A stretch of 64,000 nucleotides of DNA from Apoderus coryli (lineage: Eukaryota > Arthropoda > Insecta > Coleoptera > Attelabidae): contig OU452205.1 in the NCBI GenBank assembly GCA_911728435.2, positions 18,172,260 to 18,236,259 of the forward strand, read 5' to 3'. Of this stretch, positions 57,401 to 60,779 are shown in pieces (position 1 is the stretch's first letter; the number at the start of each line of letters is the position of its first letter). The notes under the pieces were generated by a model. The model saw nothing but the letters and a program-made list of their open reading frames with translations. It did not search any database and was not told the origin of the DNA. The translations under genes and the position numbers were made by a program.

Positions 57401-59362
57401 GCATACAAATAAGCATTATTCAAGGTTCGCTAAGTTTATATAGGCAGGTGTTGTGAAAAAATAAAGAGTAGTTTGTCTGATAAACGTCAGGTCAAAAGTT
57501 ATCGAACCGCACAGACGGCAGAAGAAAATCAGTTCTTATATTTTAAAAAATAACGAAAAACAACATATTTGAGGAAATATTTCTGTTATCAAAATAGATA
57601 TGTGACAATTTTTTTACTTTTAAAAAATAGTGGTCAAAAATGTCATATCATTTGTTTTAAAAGAACTTTTAAAAAAATTATTTCGAAAATTCGATTGTTA
57701 ATTTAGGAATTTCTCTTCTCTAAGACTTAATCAACCCAACTGTTTTCAAATAAAAGTTTTAATTTAATGTGTTGCATATCGGAAAGAACTAAGTTAATAC
57801 TTTTCGAAAAAAAATCGAGTTAAATTTATCCTATACCTATCTCATTGAGCTTCTACTACGTTGAAATATGCCGGTATTATTTTTTACTGCATTGCATGAA
57901 GTAACTCTGCCGTGTCTTAAGACTTCGACTACGTCTTTTAGGTAAACCCAGTAAAACATTTAAAGGATTTAGATCTGGTGATCGAGGTGGCCAAAACTGA
58001 AGCGTTTATCCAAGGGTTTACATATGTGTAGACTAAGTCTAAATGTAACCCAATGAAATATTTTGCAGGAGAGAACTGATGTCTTGTTGTAATCGAATAC
58101 GGATTTCTTCAGCCCATACATGTTTGGCTGAGTCACAACTTCTAGTTAACCGTTTCCACCAGTATCAAAACTTTTCCGAAACTTCATGCAGGTCAGGTTC
58201 TGGATAGCCCGATGGATGTTATTGATGCAGTGCTCCATGCTTCCCAAGCCTTGCATGTTTTGTAAAGATAACCACACTCCAATAGAATTTCCCCCCAATA
58301 GCATGACTGTGCATGTTGGTTTGCTTGTTATTTTGTTTAATGTGGTCTAGAGACCACATGGCCTTAGGAGGCTATGATGTGGCATTTCTATCAAATGAGA
58401 TATTAAGGATAGGTAAGGTTCTAGATGTAGAATTCTAGAAAGTTCTGTTAGGTATCATTTATAGATTTTATTAGTAAAGTATTAACTAATTTCTTTTCCA
58501 ATGAATGAAATGATAATCTAACATTTTTAACACTGCTTGTAGATGTCCGGTTTTTATATTGTTATCTTGTGATCTCGGTTTAAGGTCATGATGATTTTAA
58601 GTTTCCAAAAAATATTTTTATACATAATTTTAGTTTTAAATATACCTACATATAGTGGCCGAAACAATAAAGAAGTACACTGTTTAGTACGAATATTACA
58701 TATAGTAATAAGGAGAATAATGTTGATTACTAAGAACCTAATGTGCTTGATACTAAACAAAATGCATACTTTTTTTTAGGAATGTTTCCCTATGTATGTT
58801 TGGCTACAATGCCGCTATTTTGTAAAGAAAAATGGCCCAGAAAATTTATGTTCAAGGTCTACTCAGAAGATATTGTGAACCCATCAAGTGCTTGTATCTA
58901 TGTAACGGACGATGCACAGAGGTGTAGGGTAAACAACAGAAGTGATATTTTACTACAGAAAAATGTCAAATTTAAGCATAAATTCGTTATAGCTCTCCTT
59001 CTATGCCATTGCGGCATGCAAGTTTTCCTACCTTACTCACATTTTATAACAAAGGTATGCGTAAAATAGGTATATATTTTCGTAATCTTAGATTAGAACT
59101 ACGATCTAAATTCAGGACAAGCTCTTCTAGAATTGCTTTTTATAGGGATACAACAATTGGACAAATGGTTTATATGGATACTCATGGGACATGATGGTAC
59201 ATTCATGGGATACAATTCTTGTTGTAGTTAAGGTGGTAGATAATGAATCTGGACAATCGGTTTTTTTAGACTCCGAAGCATGGACATTGAATGACAGATG
59301 GAGTAAACATGCCGATATGTCCATGCAATATGCCGAGTGTATACACAGGAATTTGATGAAAA
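21419..59362 (+). CDS. GGCX: Vitamin K-dependent gamma-glutamyl carboxylase, seven exons, both ends missing
   Basis: The join 21419-21575, 26356-26511, 26584-26749, 41409-41594, 41648-41811, 58780-59054, 59146-59362 gives about 440 open codons, with every intron phase consistent (1,1,2,2,1,0, then 1 at the last donor). The product is a multipass ER membrane enzyme that carboxylates Glu residues of substrate proteins using reduced vitamin K, CO2 and O2. Diagnostic blocks in order: DPASLGVTRFLFG, LIDLAEERGGSELD, WNNHSYLFGL, RNAHVPYWNY, FVAGLKKTDTEWLEGYSM (this LKK holds the lysine equivalent to catalytic Lys218 of the human enzyme), FLPYSHFITKGYNNWTNG, SWDMMVHSWD and RWSKHADM. Human GGCX is about 758 residues, so the lumenal C-terminal part must lie beyond 59.4 kb; I found no such exon up to 64 kb. 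Introns of 15 and 17 kb are transposon-filled. Exons 2 and 3 are duplicated (29958-30351). Confidence 0.92.
21830..22111. pseudogene. Degenerate mariner-like 3' fragment
   Basis: Words such as GGGAGGTCTGATAA, TTTTTCAACATAGTC and GGGCTATACACTTATC are typical of the transposase 3' ends of insect mariner/maT elements read from outside in. No frame survives. Copy 2 of the 3.5-kb TIR element inserted directly at its edge. Confidence 0.4.
22119..25644. mobile_element. 3.53-kb TIR element with 7-bp target duplication, copy 2
   Basis: Perfect 31-bp inverted ends (CAAAGATTAATCTACAC...) and GTACAGT repeated on both sides (22112-22118 and 25645-25651). Near-identical to copy 1 at 6418-9877 apart from a few substitutions and insertions, the largest of about 65 bases near 23090-23155. 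It sits in GGCX intron 1. Its last ~120 bases (25524-25644) are also the left edge of the tandem duplication and so recur at 29127-29247. Confidence 0.9.
26356..26511 (+). CDS. GGCX: GGCX exon 2, first copy
   Basis: Acceptor TTTTGTTAAG ends 26355, donor GTGAGC starts 26512. It encodes FLMLIDLAEERGGSELDKRW and TCHFTLFPFFIIPSFSV, matching the FLMVLDIPQERGLSSLD and CRFPL regions of GGCX. Phase 1 in and out. Confidence 0.9.
26584..26749 (+). CDS. GGCX: GGCX exon 3, first copy
   Basis: Polypyrimidine tract and CAG end at 26583; donor GTAAGT starts 26750. Encodes membrane segments GCLGIMLGYKFRFSIFLFG and YWYILLLDKSFWNNHSYL, followed by SSANHF, matching GALGMMLG, YWYVFLLDK, WNNHSYLYGL and DANHY of GGCX. 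The intron between exons 2 and 3 is only 72 bp. Phase 1 in, 2 out. Confidence 0.93.
27130..27690 (+). pseudogene. LINE reverse transcriptase C-terminal fragment, unit 1
   Basis: Interrupted frames read LCEIRDLGVLSI, FIIRNCRQFNDVFTIKLLYY, FVRSKEFASVIV, then ESIDRSFLSYLAYRAD and PQRGVDHTSLLSRF. These correspond to the post-RT segment (RDLGV, RSKLEYAS..W.P, IE.VQ..FL..L) also seen in the 11.2-12.5 kb LINE. Stops and frameshifts show decay. Confidence 0.7.
27831..27866 (+). ncRNA. Hairpin module, hammerhead-like, unit 1
   Basis: CTGATGATGAGGGTC then ACGTTCGAAACATGTC, the same CTGATGATG...CGAAACATGT frame as at 16400; the stem here is poorly paired. An identical copy lies at 31433-31468. Confidence 0.3.
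29958..30113 (+). CDS. GGCX: GGCX exon 2, duplicated copy
   Basis: Same coding and splice-site bases as 26356-26511. If spliced after the first exon 3 it would be read one base out of frame (TT from exon 3 plus GTTTCC...) and reach a TGA within about ten codons, so it can only serve as an alternative to, not in series with, the first copy. Confidence 0.85.
30186..30351 (+). CDS. GGCX: GGCX exon 3, duplicated copy
   Basis: Same sequence as 26584-26749 with intact acceptor and donor. Exons 2 plus 3 total 322 bases, not a multiple of three. Splicing from either exon 3 into 41409 restores the family sequence NHF-FSIDG. Confidence 0.85.
30732..31292 (+). pseudogene. LINE reverse transcriptase C-terminal fragment, unit 2
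   Basis: Duplicate of the fragment at 27130-27690, same stops and frameshifts. Confidence 0.7.
31433..31468 (+). ncRNA. Hairpin module, hammerhead-like, unit 2
   Basis: Identical duplicate of 27831-27866. Confidence 0.3.
32242..32335 (-). repeat. Inverse module end with GAAACATGT and AGACTTTTATTTC
   Basis: Read on the minus strand it has CTCCGAAACATGTATGG, then a T/A-rich spacer, ATTAAATTTATTTCGTG and AGACTTTTATTTCCTG, the same 3' layout as the modules at 16400 and 9412. The same segment occurs at 28640-28733 in unit 1. Confidence 0.45.
32667..32861. repeat. 65-bp tandem repeat, three units
   Basis: Three consecutive 65-base units start GGTTATTGATCTTACGAA / GGTTATTAATGTTACGAA and end around GATGTTAGCT. 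The unit includes ACATTAAT...TGTACGTTAAA. It lies in the subterminal zone of the CACTA-like element, and its first unit spans the right boundary of the tandem duplication. Confidence 0.85.
33217..34255 (+). pseudogene. LINE ORF2 fragment inserted in the CACTA-like element
   Basis: A frame from 33217 (NSSKQNWKLLRDLNIYARE) is the linker between endonuclease and RT. After a frameshift near 33560 follow MPFIQHLVNYYIETRNFPTC and WKEANVIPIPK, then VIDRVICNQMKTYLDGHGLL, SGFRQGHSCSTT, LLLDYAKG and RIGHGLLLAIVGYLGF, in changing frames with stops. The FADD region is missing. The 3' end carries AATAAAG and a (TTA)n tail at 34225-34248, like the LINE at 11.2-12.8 kb. Confidence 0.85.
35205..36170. other. 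Intronic stretch with unassigned open frames
   Basis: Overlapping open frames at 35441-35675 (for example TKFAVPRIFLHPRLFGLYRN) run for 60-70 codons on both strands without a recognised motif or clear splice sites. The following words (CTTTAACCAATTGAGCTAG at about 35785) recall a repeat type I have seen in insect genomes but cannot name. Confidence 0.3.
36380..36430 (+). repeat. tRNA-like 3' half with box B
   Basis: GGTTACGGGTTCGAGTCCTA followed by GCTCTGGCA and a T-run has a T-arm (box B GGTTCGAGTCC) and acceptor-like tail, with no matching 5' half upstream. Probably a truncated tRNA-derived SINE. Confidence 0.35.
36440..37500 (-). pseudogene. Pogo/Tigger-type (DDE_1) transposon remnant
   Basis: The minus strand at 37210-37497 reads VLLELDLMDIPERIYNVDEKGCRL and SVLAKKGAKRVHLT, then ENVTVVSSGNASR and ICPTILFKG after a frameshift, matching the first catalytic Asp (NVDETG), AKKGKK and VTVV..NA.G...PP..IFKG blocks of pogo transposases. 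Downstream (to 36550) the frame is a Lys-rich, stop-containing tail. The end region 36430-36600 (GTTTCGTTACGCAGG, GGGGTGACACAACCG) recurs inverted at 49365-49500. Confidence 0.75.
37516..37713 (+). other. Unassigned 65-codon open segment, possible exon or transposon gene piece
   Basis: The frame EEIKWFAVIKIDSQQKIA...LLAINKNQAATLILQKMLQ ends with LVSSVVA and TAA 37711-37713. It follows an AG (TTTTCTTAAG, 37516) and reads as a helical, charged protein. It lies between the pogo remnant and the MULE. No family recognised. Confidence 0.3.
38039..39865 (+). CDS. Intact MULE (Mutator-like) transposase, 608 residues
   Basis: The start ATG at 38039 has a good context (GTAAAATGG) and the frame is unbroken. 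Order of parts: acidic N-terminus; FLYWCH/WRKY-like zinc binding region, about residues 55-125 (SLHYRHETEDGKKRYYRCN, CSAKMYL, NADHDHD); MULE DDE domain, about 245-440, with HADATYK, VCDAAKSIQNAF, the C/H motif MCWAHAKRKI and the Glu in NNALESFNR; SWIM zinc finger RCDCPAFFNFYTCKHVIGLA near 555-580; and a C-terminal AT-hook KRRRGRPSKAKR. The protein would cut the ends of its own element. It lies in a GGCX intron on the same strand. Lack of stops over 608 codons suggests a young or conserved copy. Terminal repeats were not resolved; a domesticated gene cannot be excluded. Confidence 0.93.
   Translation: MDDNSNDKNDEEKIRLIPEYESDTDRSSDNEAPVVKKTKLFLDWNFIQKFENCKQAETVIKSEGTWSLHYRHETEDGKKRYYRCNKLKRRGPQCSAKMYLLFENTSDSVLMFKTNADHDHDEKKECTSLYGLSDTVKSEINKIFDLKMKPKAIMQSLTKMGNIKVPKMTQLRNYLSDRRRAIYGQPTISLGELEAWIHSHSDLPLDSHKVFVICYQIDDSDEKNPAFRFVMSTKYLIEIAKGSSVVHADATYKIIWQGFPVLVCGTTDKNRKFHPVCLTVSSNEQKEDFKLMFQGLKDQIQEIFESSWNPKVLVCDAAKSIQNAFLEVFGQDVVVRMCWAHAKRKIQERIERIKNKELRNEILNDVDTLHSITDKNIFDSASEAFLEKYKDQTEFVTYFIAQWLVQNRNWFLGAAPNSPSTNNALESFNRVIKDSDTLRERVPLSRFLVVAKEMISQWSNKYITNPEDNYVAKIPSLTTKDWTDAYQWAKLPKEMTVVRKDDNYNYYQIPGGQATNCEIYDARWESFDDFKNQNFSKWLVLLPIEKNEWRKGRCDCPAFFNFYTCKHVIGLAIRLKYTMPPPEAKSIPIGEKRRRGRPSKAKRALIIQ
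40000..41400. other. Intronic stretch between the MULE and GGCX exon 4
   Basis: No gene recognised. A word like TTGGTTAGCAA recurs around 40230-40310, possibly part of the MULE end. It contains the 26-bp minimal TIR element at 40790. Confidence 0.4.
40790..40815. mobile_element. 26-bp minimal relic of the 7-bp-TSD TIR element
   Basis: CAAAGATTAATTTACA joined to TTAATCTTTG is just the two outer ends of the 6418/22119 element family joined. The 7 bases CTGCTAT are repeated directly on each side (40783-40789 and 40816-40822), the same TSD length as the full copies. Most likely an extreme internal deletion of an inserted copy. Confidence 0.75.
41409..41594 (+). CDS. GGCX: GGCX exon 4, catalytic lysine region
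   Basis: Acceptor GGTTTTAG ends 41408, donor GTATGT starts 41595. Encodes SIDGLFDKTKRNAHVPYWNY, then QFFILYFVAGLKKTDTEW and LEGYSMKNLGHHWVF, equivalent to the human DGLLNAHRRNAHVPLWNY and FIAGVKKLDADWVEGYSM regions; the second Lys of KK corresponds to the catalytic base. Phase 2 in and out. It is 14.7 kb from the first exon 3 and 11.1 kb from the second. Confidence 0.95.
41648..41811 (+). CDS. GGCX: GGCX exon 5
   Basis: Only 53 bases after exon 4; acceptor TTTTATTTTAG ends 41647, donor GTAAAT starts 41812. Encodes DQIDYLVVHWLGFLLDLTIG, FWMLVDFTRPLAMVFCA and FHLMNSRLFRIG, matching SLLVVHWGGLLLDL and FHCMNSQLFSIG of GGCX. Confidence 0.94.
41812..42650. other. Start of GGCX intron 5, no recognisable element
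   Basis: AT-rich with no open frames of note. Confidence 0.5.
42666..43175 (-). pseudogene. THAP-domain protein fragment (two possible exons)
   Basis: The minus strand 43175-42984 reads CGHWDPSTENVCDGNVICSK HFAAEDI in continuous order, then ITLVPDAVPQLL, corresponding to the second half of a THAP zinc finger (C...CSKHF...L.PDAVP). The N-terminal C-x-C-x..P half is not visible. A second frame, 42860-42666 (NHVLSQHTIASSTDDMEVVY), could be a following exon across an AT-rich gap. THAP domains bind DNA in P-element transposases and host proteins; the fragment is too small to tell which. Confidence 0.55.
43200..44530. other. Intronic stretch without recognisable genes
   Basis: Only short frames; 43.45-43.75 kb is slightly less AT-rich but shows no motif. 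Confidence 0.4.
44546..44567. mobile_element. Possible second minimal relic, 22 bp
   Basis: CAAAGATTAATATTAATATTTG is near-palindromic with the TIR family end CAAAGATTAAT on the left and an imperfect inverse on the right. Flanks CATAAAC and CCTAAAC agree at 6 of 7 bases. Short enough to be chance. Confidence 0.3.
44857..45142. mobile_element. Small MITE with TACAGGGTG ends
   Basis: TACAGGGTGTGCAAAAT at the left and GGCCACCCTGTA at the right are inverted, with TA dinucleotides at both outer ends. The roughly 290-bp interior has no coding capacity. Confidence 0.45.
45849..46147. repeat. Tandem duplication of a ~149-bp unit
   Basis: Two consecutive units start TGATAATACAT(G/A)CTTATC at about 45851 and 46000. 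Both contain TTTGGACCG(A/C)CCTGTATGC and end AGAGTGTCTTTCCTAA. They differ at only a few positions. Confidence 0.9.
46630..48552. mobile_element. Foldback transposon with ~650-bp inverted arms and a DUF4817 ORF
   Basis: The left arm (46630-47290) and right arm (47903-48552) are inverted copies: ACAAATATAAGAAAT pairs with ATTTCTCATATTTG, TTTAAATGGAATGCCCTGTA with the inverse near 48495, and GTCAGCCATGAGAATTTGAG with the inverse at 47903. Embedded TACAGGGTG-type termini occur in both arms. The unique centre carries a DUF4817 reading frame. Confidence 0.8.
47392..47652 (+). CDS. DUF4817 helix-turn-helix protein, stand-alone
   Basis: The frame has an ATG at 47392 and a second, better placed one at 47425 (aaaATGCG). 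It reads MRTYSKGESIHMIFILGEW, SRVYAQRFLAQNHPKKAAFE and RLLRQFNERYHPNTV, matching the F..EE...M...YGEA.GN...A...Y..RFPNR..P....F.RL..R pattern of DUF4817, the HTH that precedes the DDE domain in a group of insect mariner-superfamily transposases. The frame stops after about 76-86 residues, so no catalytic part is present. Probably a truncated transposase; a separately expressed DNA-binding repressor is possible but unproven. Confidence 0.6.
   Translation: MTFDLIHFNSKMRTYSKGESIHMIFILGEWSKNALLESRVYAQRFLAQNHPKKAAFERLLRQFNERYHPNTVQLHQELFNIDFKSC
48560..49960. other. Intronic stretch with transposon edges
   Basis: Contains ACACCCTGTATAGACTC near 49105 and ACCCTGTATATACG near 49233 (element ends). 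At 49365-49500 is an inverted copy of the pogo remnant end at 36430-36600 (CGGTTGTGTCACCC, CCTGCGTAACGAAACAG). No genes. Confidence 0.5.
49970..50465. repeat. Satellite-like tandem repeat, ~170-bp period, about three units
   Basis: The marker CAGATACGTATTAGTGG recurs at 50083, 50254 and 50422 (periods 171 and 168). Each is preceded by CTAATCC...CTTTAA.ACCCTAT.AAAATTTTTGCTA and followed by TCTACCATGCGCAAAA. Units are diverged by roughly one base in six by eye. Confidence 0.85.
50478..51180. other. Open frames on both strands of uncertain nature, possibly old transposon
   Basis: The minus strand 50478-50723 and + strand 50828-51136 (RKLLVAYMLYEEAEDDDILQ) are open and polar, and the next 100 bases are less AT-rich (TCGCTGGCCGCAGCGGC). 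The style recalls Harbinger-type elements, but no diagnostic motif was found. Confidence 0.25.
52450..53217 (-). CDS. Penelope-like ORF, C-terminal GIY-YIG endonuclease (minus arm)
   Basis: The minus frame begins inside the opposite arm (MLCCTLVFLI is junction sequence) and then reads GLRRRIENISHPTLWEKNKK, followed by a connector and the endonuclease: NVVYNIPCKSCELTYIGQTS, RALKDRLTSHKSDCKLNKRS, ALSEHHLDTGH, and KRLFLEMLGTNLNPKCLNKR. The CX2C and Y.GQT..L..R...H...C signature is that of the Penelope GIY-YIG domain, which nicks target DNA. The reverse transcriptase part is missing through 5' truncation. Confidence 0.85.
   Translation of the reverse strand: MLCCTLVFLIGLRRRIENISHPTLWEKNKKMLYDVLIDNSYPKKLLKKLMYNTTITRNVTNHMIQANNISTNNTTDNQTKTYYYSIPQIQNVSQKITNIFKNIKPIQIAHKYSKTIRNLFTKVKDKTDIKKMTNVVYNIPCKSCELTYIGQTSRALKDRLTSHKSDCKLNKRSCALSEHHLDTGHIPNYEDTKTIYVEQNTNKRLFLEMLGTNLNPKCLNKRKDIDTASIMYSYILDLGGSGVQNVNLNQPNTSR
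53202..53822 (+). CDS. Penelope-like ORF, C-terminal GIY-YIG endonuclease (plus arm)
   Basis: 206 residues from MYNTTITRNVTNHM to NLNQPNTSR, almost identical to the minus arm (seen differences: LEMLETN versus LEMLGTN, RKYID versus RKDID). It lacks about 40 N-terminal residues present in the minus arm. The reading frame is intact, but without the RT domain it is not autonomous. Confidence 0.85.
   Translation: MYNTTITRNVTNHMIQANNISTNNTTDNQTKTYYYSIPQIQNVSQKITNIFKNIKPIQIAHKYSKTIRNLFTKVKDKTDIKKMTNVVYNIPCKSCELTYIGQTSRALKDRLTSHKSDCKLNKRSCALSEHHLDTGHIPNYEDTKTIYVEQNTNKRLFLEMLETNLNPKCLNKRKYIDTASIMYSYILDLGGSGVQNVNLNQPNTSR
54359..54390 (+). ncRNA. Hammerhead-like hairpin in Penelope-like 3' region (plus arm)
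   Basis: CTGAAGATG, hairpin GAAAAT-AAAT-ATTTTC, then GAAAGC-TTG-GC and ATA. CTGANGA, stem II, GAAA, short stem III and an NUH-like triplet follow the order of hammerhead ribozymes, which are known from Penelope-like terminal repeats. An extra T follows CTGAAGA and stem I is not obvious. The minus-arm copy is at 51879-51913. Confidence 0.4.
54609..54683 (-). tRNA. tRNA-like sequence (pseudogene or SINE head)
   Basis: On the minus strand: D arm GCTC...GAGC, a box A-like GTAGCTCAATGG, T arm GTGGGTTCGATTCCCAC, and partly pairing acceptor arms (CTTCGG with CTGAAG). The anticodon position would read GGA, but the anticodon stem has a mismatch, the base before the anticodon is C instead of T, and a serine tRNA would need a long variable arm. 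It is therefore more likely a pseudogene or tRNA-derived SINE head than a working tRNA. Confidence 0.5.
54930..55690 (+). pseudogene. Mariner transposase remnant (mauritiana/cecropia-like)
   Basis: In changing frames: RMVEEWIAEFKRGPTSTNDE, ERSGCPNEGV, VMAAVFWNASGIIFLDYLQK, GTTINSGYYCVLLAEG, VFSPDLGPSDFFLFSDLKRM, AETEAYFDEKEKSYYKS. These follow the order of a mariner transposase (helix-turn-helix end, DEERSG.P, FWDA.GII..DYL, SPDLAPSD with the third Asp, and C-terminal end). The first Asp block has been deleted, and several stops and frameshifts are present. Confidence 0.85.
55790..56755 (-). pseudogene. DUF4817/DDE_3 mariner-superfamily transposase, C-terminus lost
   Basis: 321 residues, unbroken until the C-terminal end. 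Residues 1-60: DUF4817 HTH (VVYTLEQRWEILRHYFENHG). Residues 60-130: second HTH with SIDRRSQQLNISETSMRRIL. The catalytic core has NIFSDEAHFDLGG (first Asp), VTVWCGFWSGGIIGPFFF, WFQQDGATCHTA (second Asp) and SCDLTPLDYYLWD (third Asp). After KDKCYAGKPE the frame shifts: the normal ending (KNWTDRVGYCMASRGSHL) is present on the same strand at about 55745-55800 in another frame, so a small deletion removed part of the C-terminus. It may be a recent copy. Confidence 0.9.
56850..57820. other. Intronic AT-rich stretch, no gene recognised
   Basis: Short frames only (for example 57244-57456, Ile/Tyr-rich). No repeat ends identified. Confidence 0.4.
57830..58340 (-). pseudogene. Very degenerate Tc1/mariner-type transposase trace
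   Basis: The minus strand around 57960-58000 reads QFWPPRSPDLNPLNVLLG, the conserved WP..SPDLNP(L/I)(E/D) block near the last acidic residue of Tc1/DDE_3 transposases. The rest is broken by stops. Confidence 0.55.
58780..59054 (+). CDS. GGCX: GGCX exon 6
   Basis: Acceptor TTTTTTTTAG ends 58779, donor GTATGC starts 59055. Encodes MFPYVCLATMPLFCKEKWPR, then a variable stretch with SSACIYVTDDAQRCR, and ALLLCHCGMQVFLPYSHFIT K, matching [20 protein letters not shown] and LEQLFLPYSHFLTQ of GGCX. Phase 1 in, 0 out. The preceding intron is 17 kb. Confidence 0.94.
59146..59362 (+). CDS. GGCX: GGCX exon 7, last one found in the window
   Basis: Acceptor CTTTTTATAG ends 59145, donor GTATGT starts 59363; the intron before it is 91 bases. 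Encodes GYNNWTNGLYGYSWDMMVHS, WDTILVVVKVVDNESGQSVF, then WTLNDRWSKHADMSMQYAEC, matching GYNNWTNGLYGYSWDMMVHS and RRWKDHADMLKQYATC of GGCX. It ends in phase 1; the next expected block (IYFDIWVSINDRFQQR in vertebrates) was not found up to 64 kb. Confidence 0.95.
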
Positions 59363-59569
59363 GTATGTAACTTACTGTAGTCATTTTCATCGCATCATCT
59401 CGTTTAACTATGAATCTTTCCGTTTTATAACTTTACAAATAACCTAATAAATTGCGGGAGATGTCCACATGTTCAACACCTTTCGGTGCGATGGTTGGAC
59501 GGGGGACGTTGCTTCCGTCTGAGACGGAAGACTTGCAATGCCAATTTGCCAAGTAGTTATGGCCTAGAT

Positions 59570-59780
59570 CAGTGGTCGCCAACCTTCTGAATGTATTGAG
59601 CACCTTCCGGTAATTGTAGAATGTACAGTGAGCTACCTTTTTTTTTTTTTGGACGTAGTCTGCGCTACAGCTAACATGAAAACCGCCTTTTCTTTCGTGT
59701 AGTGATTAGTTTATATTTTGAAATATGTTGGGAGCTACGTACCAGAAATCTCTTCGCGATCGACGGGTTGGCGACCACTG
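59570..59780. mobile_element. hAT MITE, 211 bp
   Basis: Perfect 15-bp inverted ends CAGTGGTCGCCAACC, flanked by GCCTAGAT (59562-59569) and GCCTACAT (59781-59788), an 8-bp target duplication with one mismatch. No coding capacity. Confidence 0.85.
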
Positions 59781-59860
59781 GCCTACATAGTCGAAGGTGC
59801 TGTCAGCAGACAGTCGATGACCGTGGTTCGGATTCCACGCTAAACTGTAGGTTTTTTTCG
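59781..59860 (+). repeat. tRNA-like box B segment next to the hAT MITE
   Basis: GACCGTGGTTCGGATTCCAC GC continues to an acceptor-like CTAAACTGTAG. Upstream of the MITE, TTATGGCCTAG resembles a box A. The MITE may have split a tRNA-derived SINE that reads 59540-59569 then 59789-59860. Confidence 0.35.
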
Positions 59861-59899
59861 GCAATAGCGATTTGAAATGTTATTGTTTCAAACTTGCTT

Positions 59900-60770
59900 A
59901 TATAAATATTATACAGGGTGTCCCACAGGGAACTGCGTCGATCGATATACAAGAAGTCAGGTTAGCTTAGGTACTGAAAAATTTTACAAAAAAATAGGCT
60001 ATGCCTAAATCAGTTAAAATATTTTCAAGGTCACAACACTTCCGGAACCTGACCTCAATTTGCTTATAGTAAAATGCACTACATGTTTTTTTTATTCTTT
60101 TCAGATTCTAGGTGTTATTTCAAGTATTTTTCAAACAAAGCACCATACTATACAAATTAAGGGTTTTTGAGATATTTCGGTATTTGTGAAAAAATTGACA
60201 TGAAGACGTTGTAACGGTAAAATTCGGGTGGATACAAGAATTCACTAAACCCTATTCAAAACAGACTAATTCGTGTGATAATTCAAACTAGAACCACTCT
60301 ATTTCCACCGAGTTGAATACTTACCTTTAGACATATTTTCCTATGTTCTGGTTTGCCTTAATAAAACACCTTTTTATACTTATTCTTGTATCATGTTTAT
60401 TCGTCTAGTGTACAGACCATCATCATACTTTATTTCATGCTAGGTGTCACTGTAGCCCTATTATTTCCGCCCCATATCCTGGTTCTGTGTTCCTGAAACA
60501 TGCCAAGTTTCTTTAGAAAGTTAAAATGTTGATATTGTAAATAAATTTAGGTACTTACCAGCTGAATGTGTCCTAGGCTATGCTCTGTATTGTTCTTGGG
60601 TATTTGATAGAGTTCATGCGGATTTAATGTTGAATTCTATACCGGGTGGGAGCTTTTGAATGGTATCTTATCTAGGAATGATGTTACCAGTAGTTACAGC
60701 CTAACATCGGATCTGTAACAATGTTGCTAACGTTAAAAATTGACTATCTGAACATCTTGGTAGGCGTTAT
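59900..60770. other. AT-rich stretch with one TACAGGGTG end, otherwise featureless
   Basis: TACAGGGTGTCCCACAGG at about 59912 is an element terminus; the partner was not found. No GGCX exon could be recognised. Confidence 0.4.
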
Positions 60771-60779
60771 GCATTTTAA

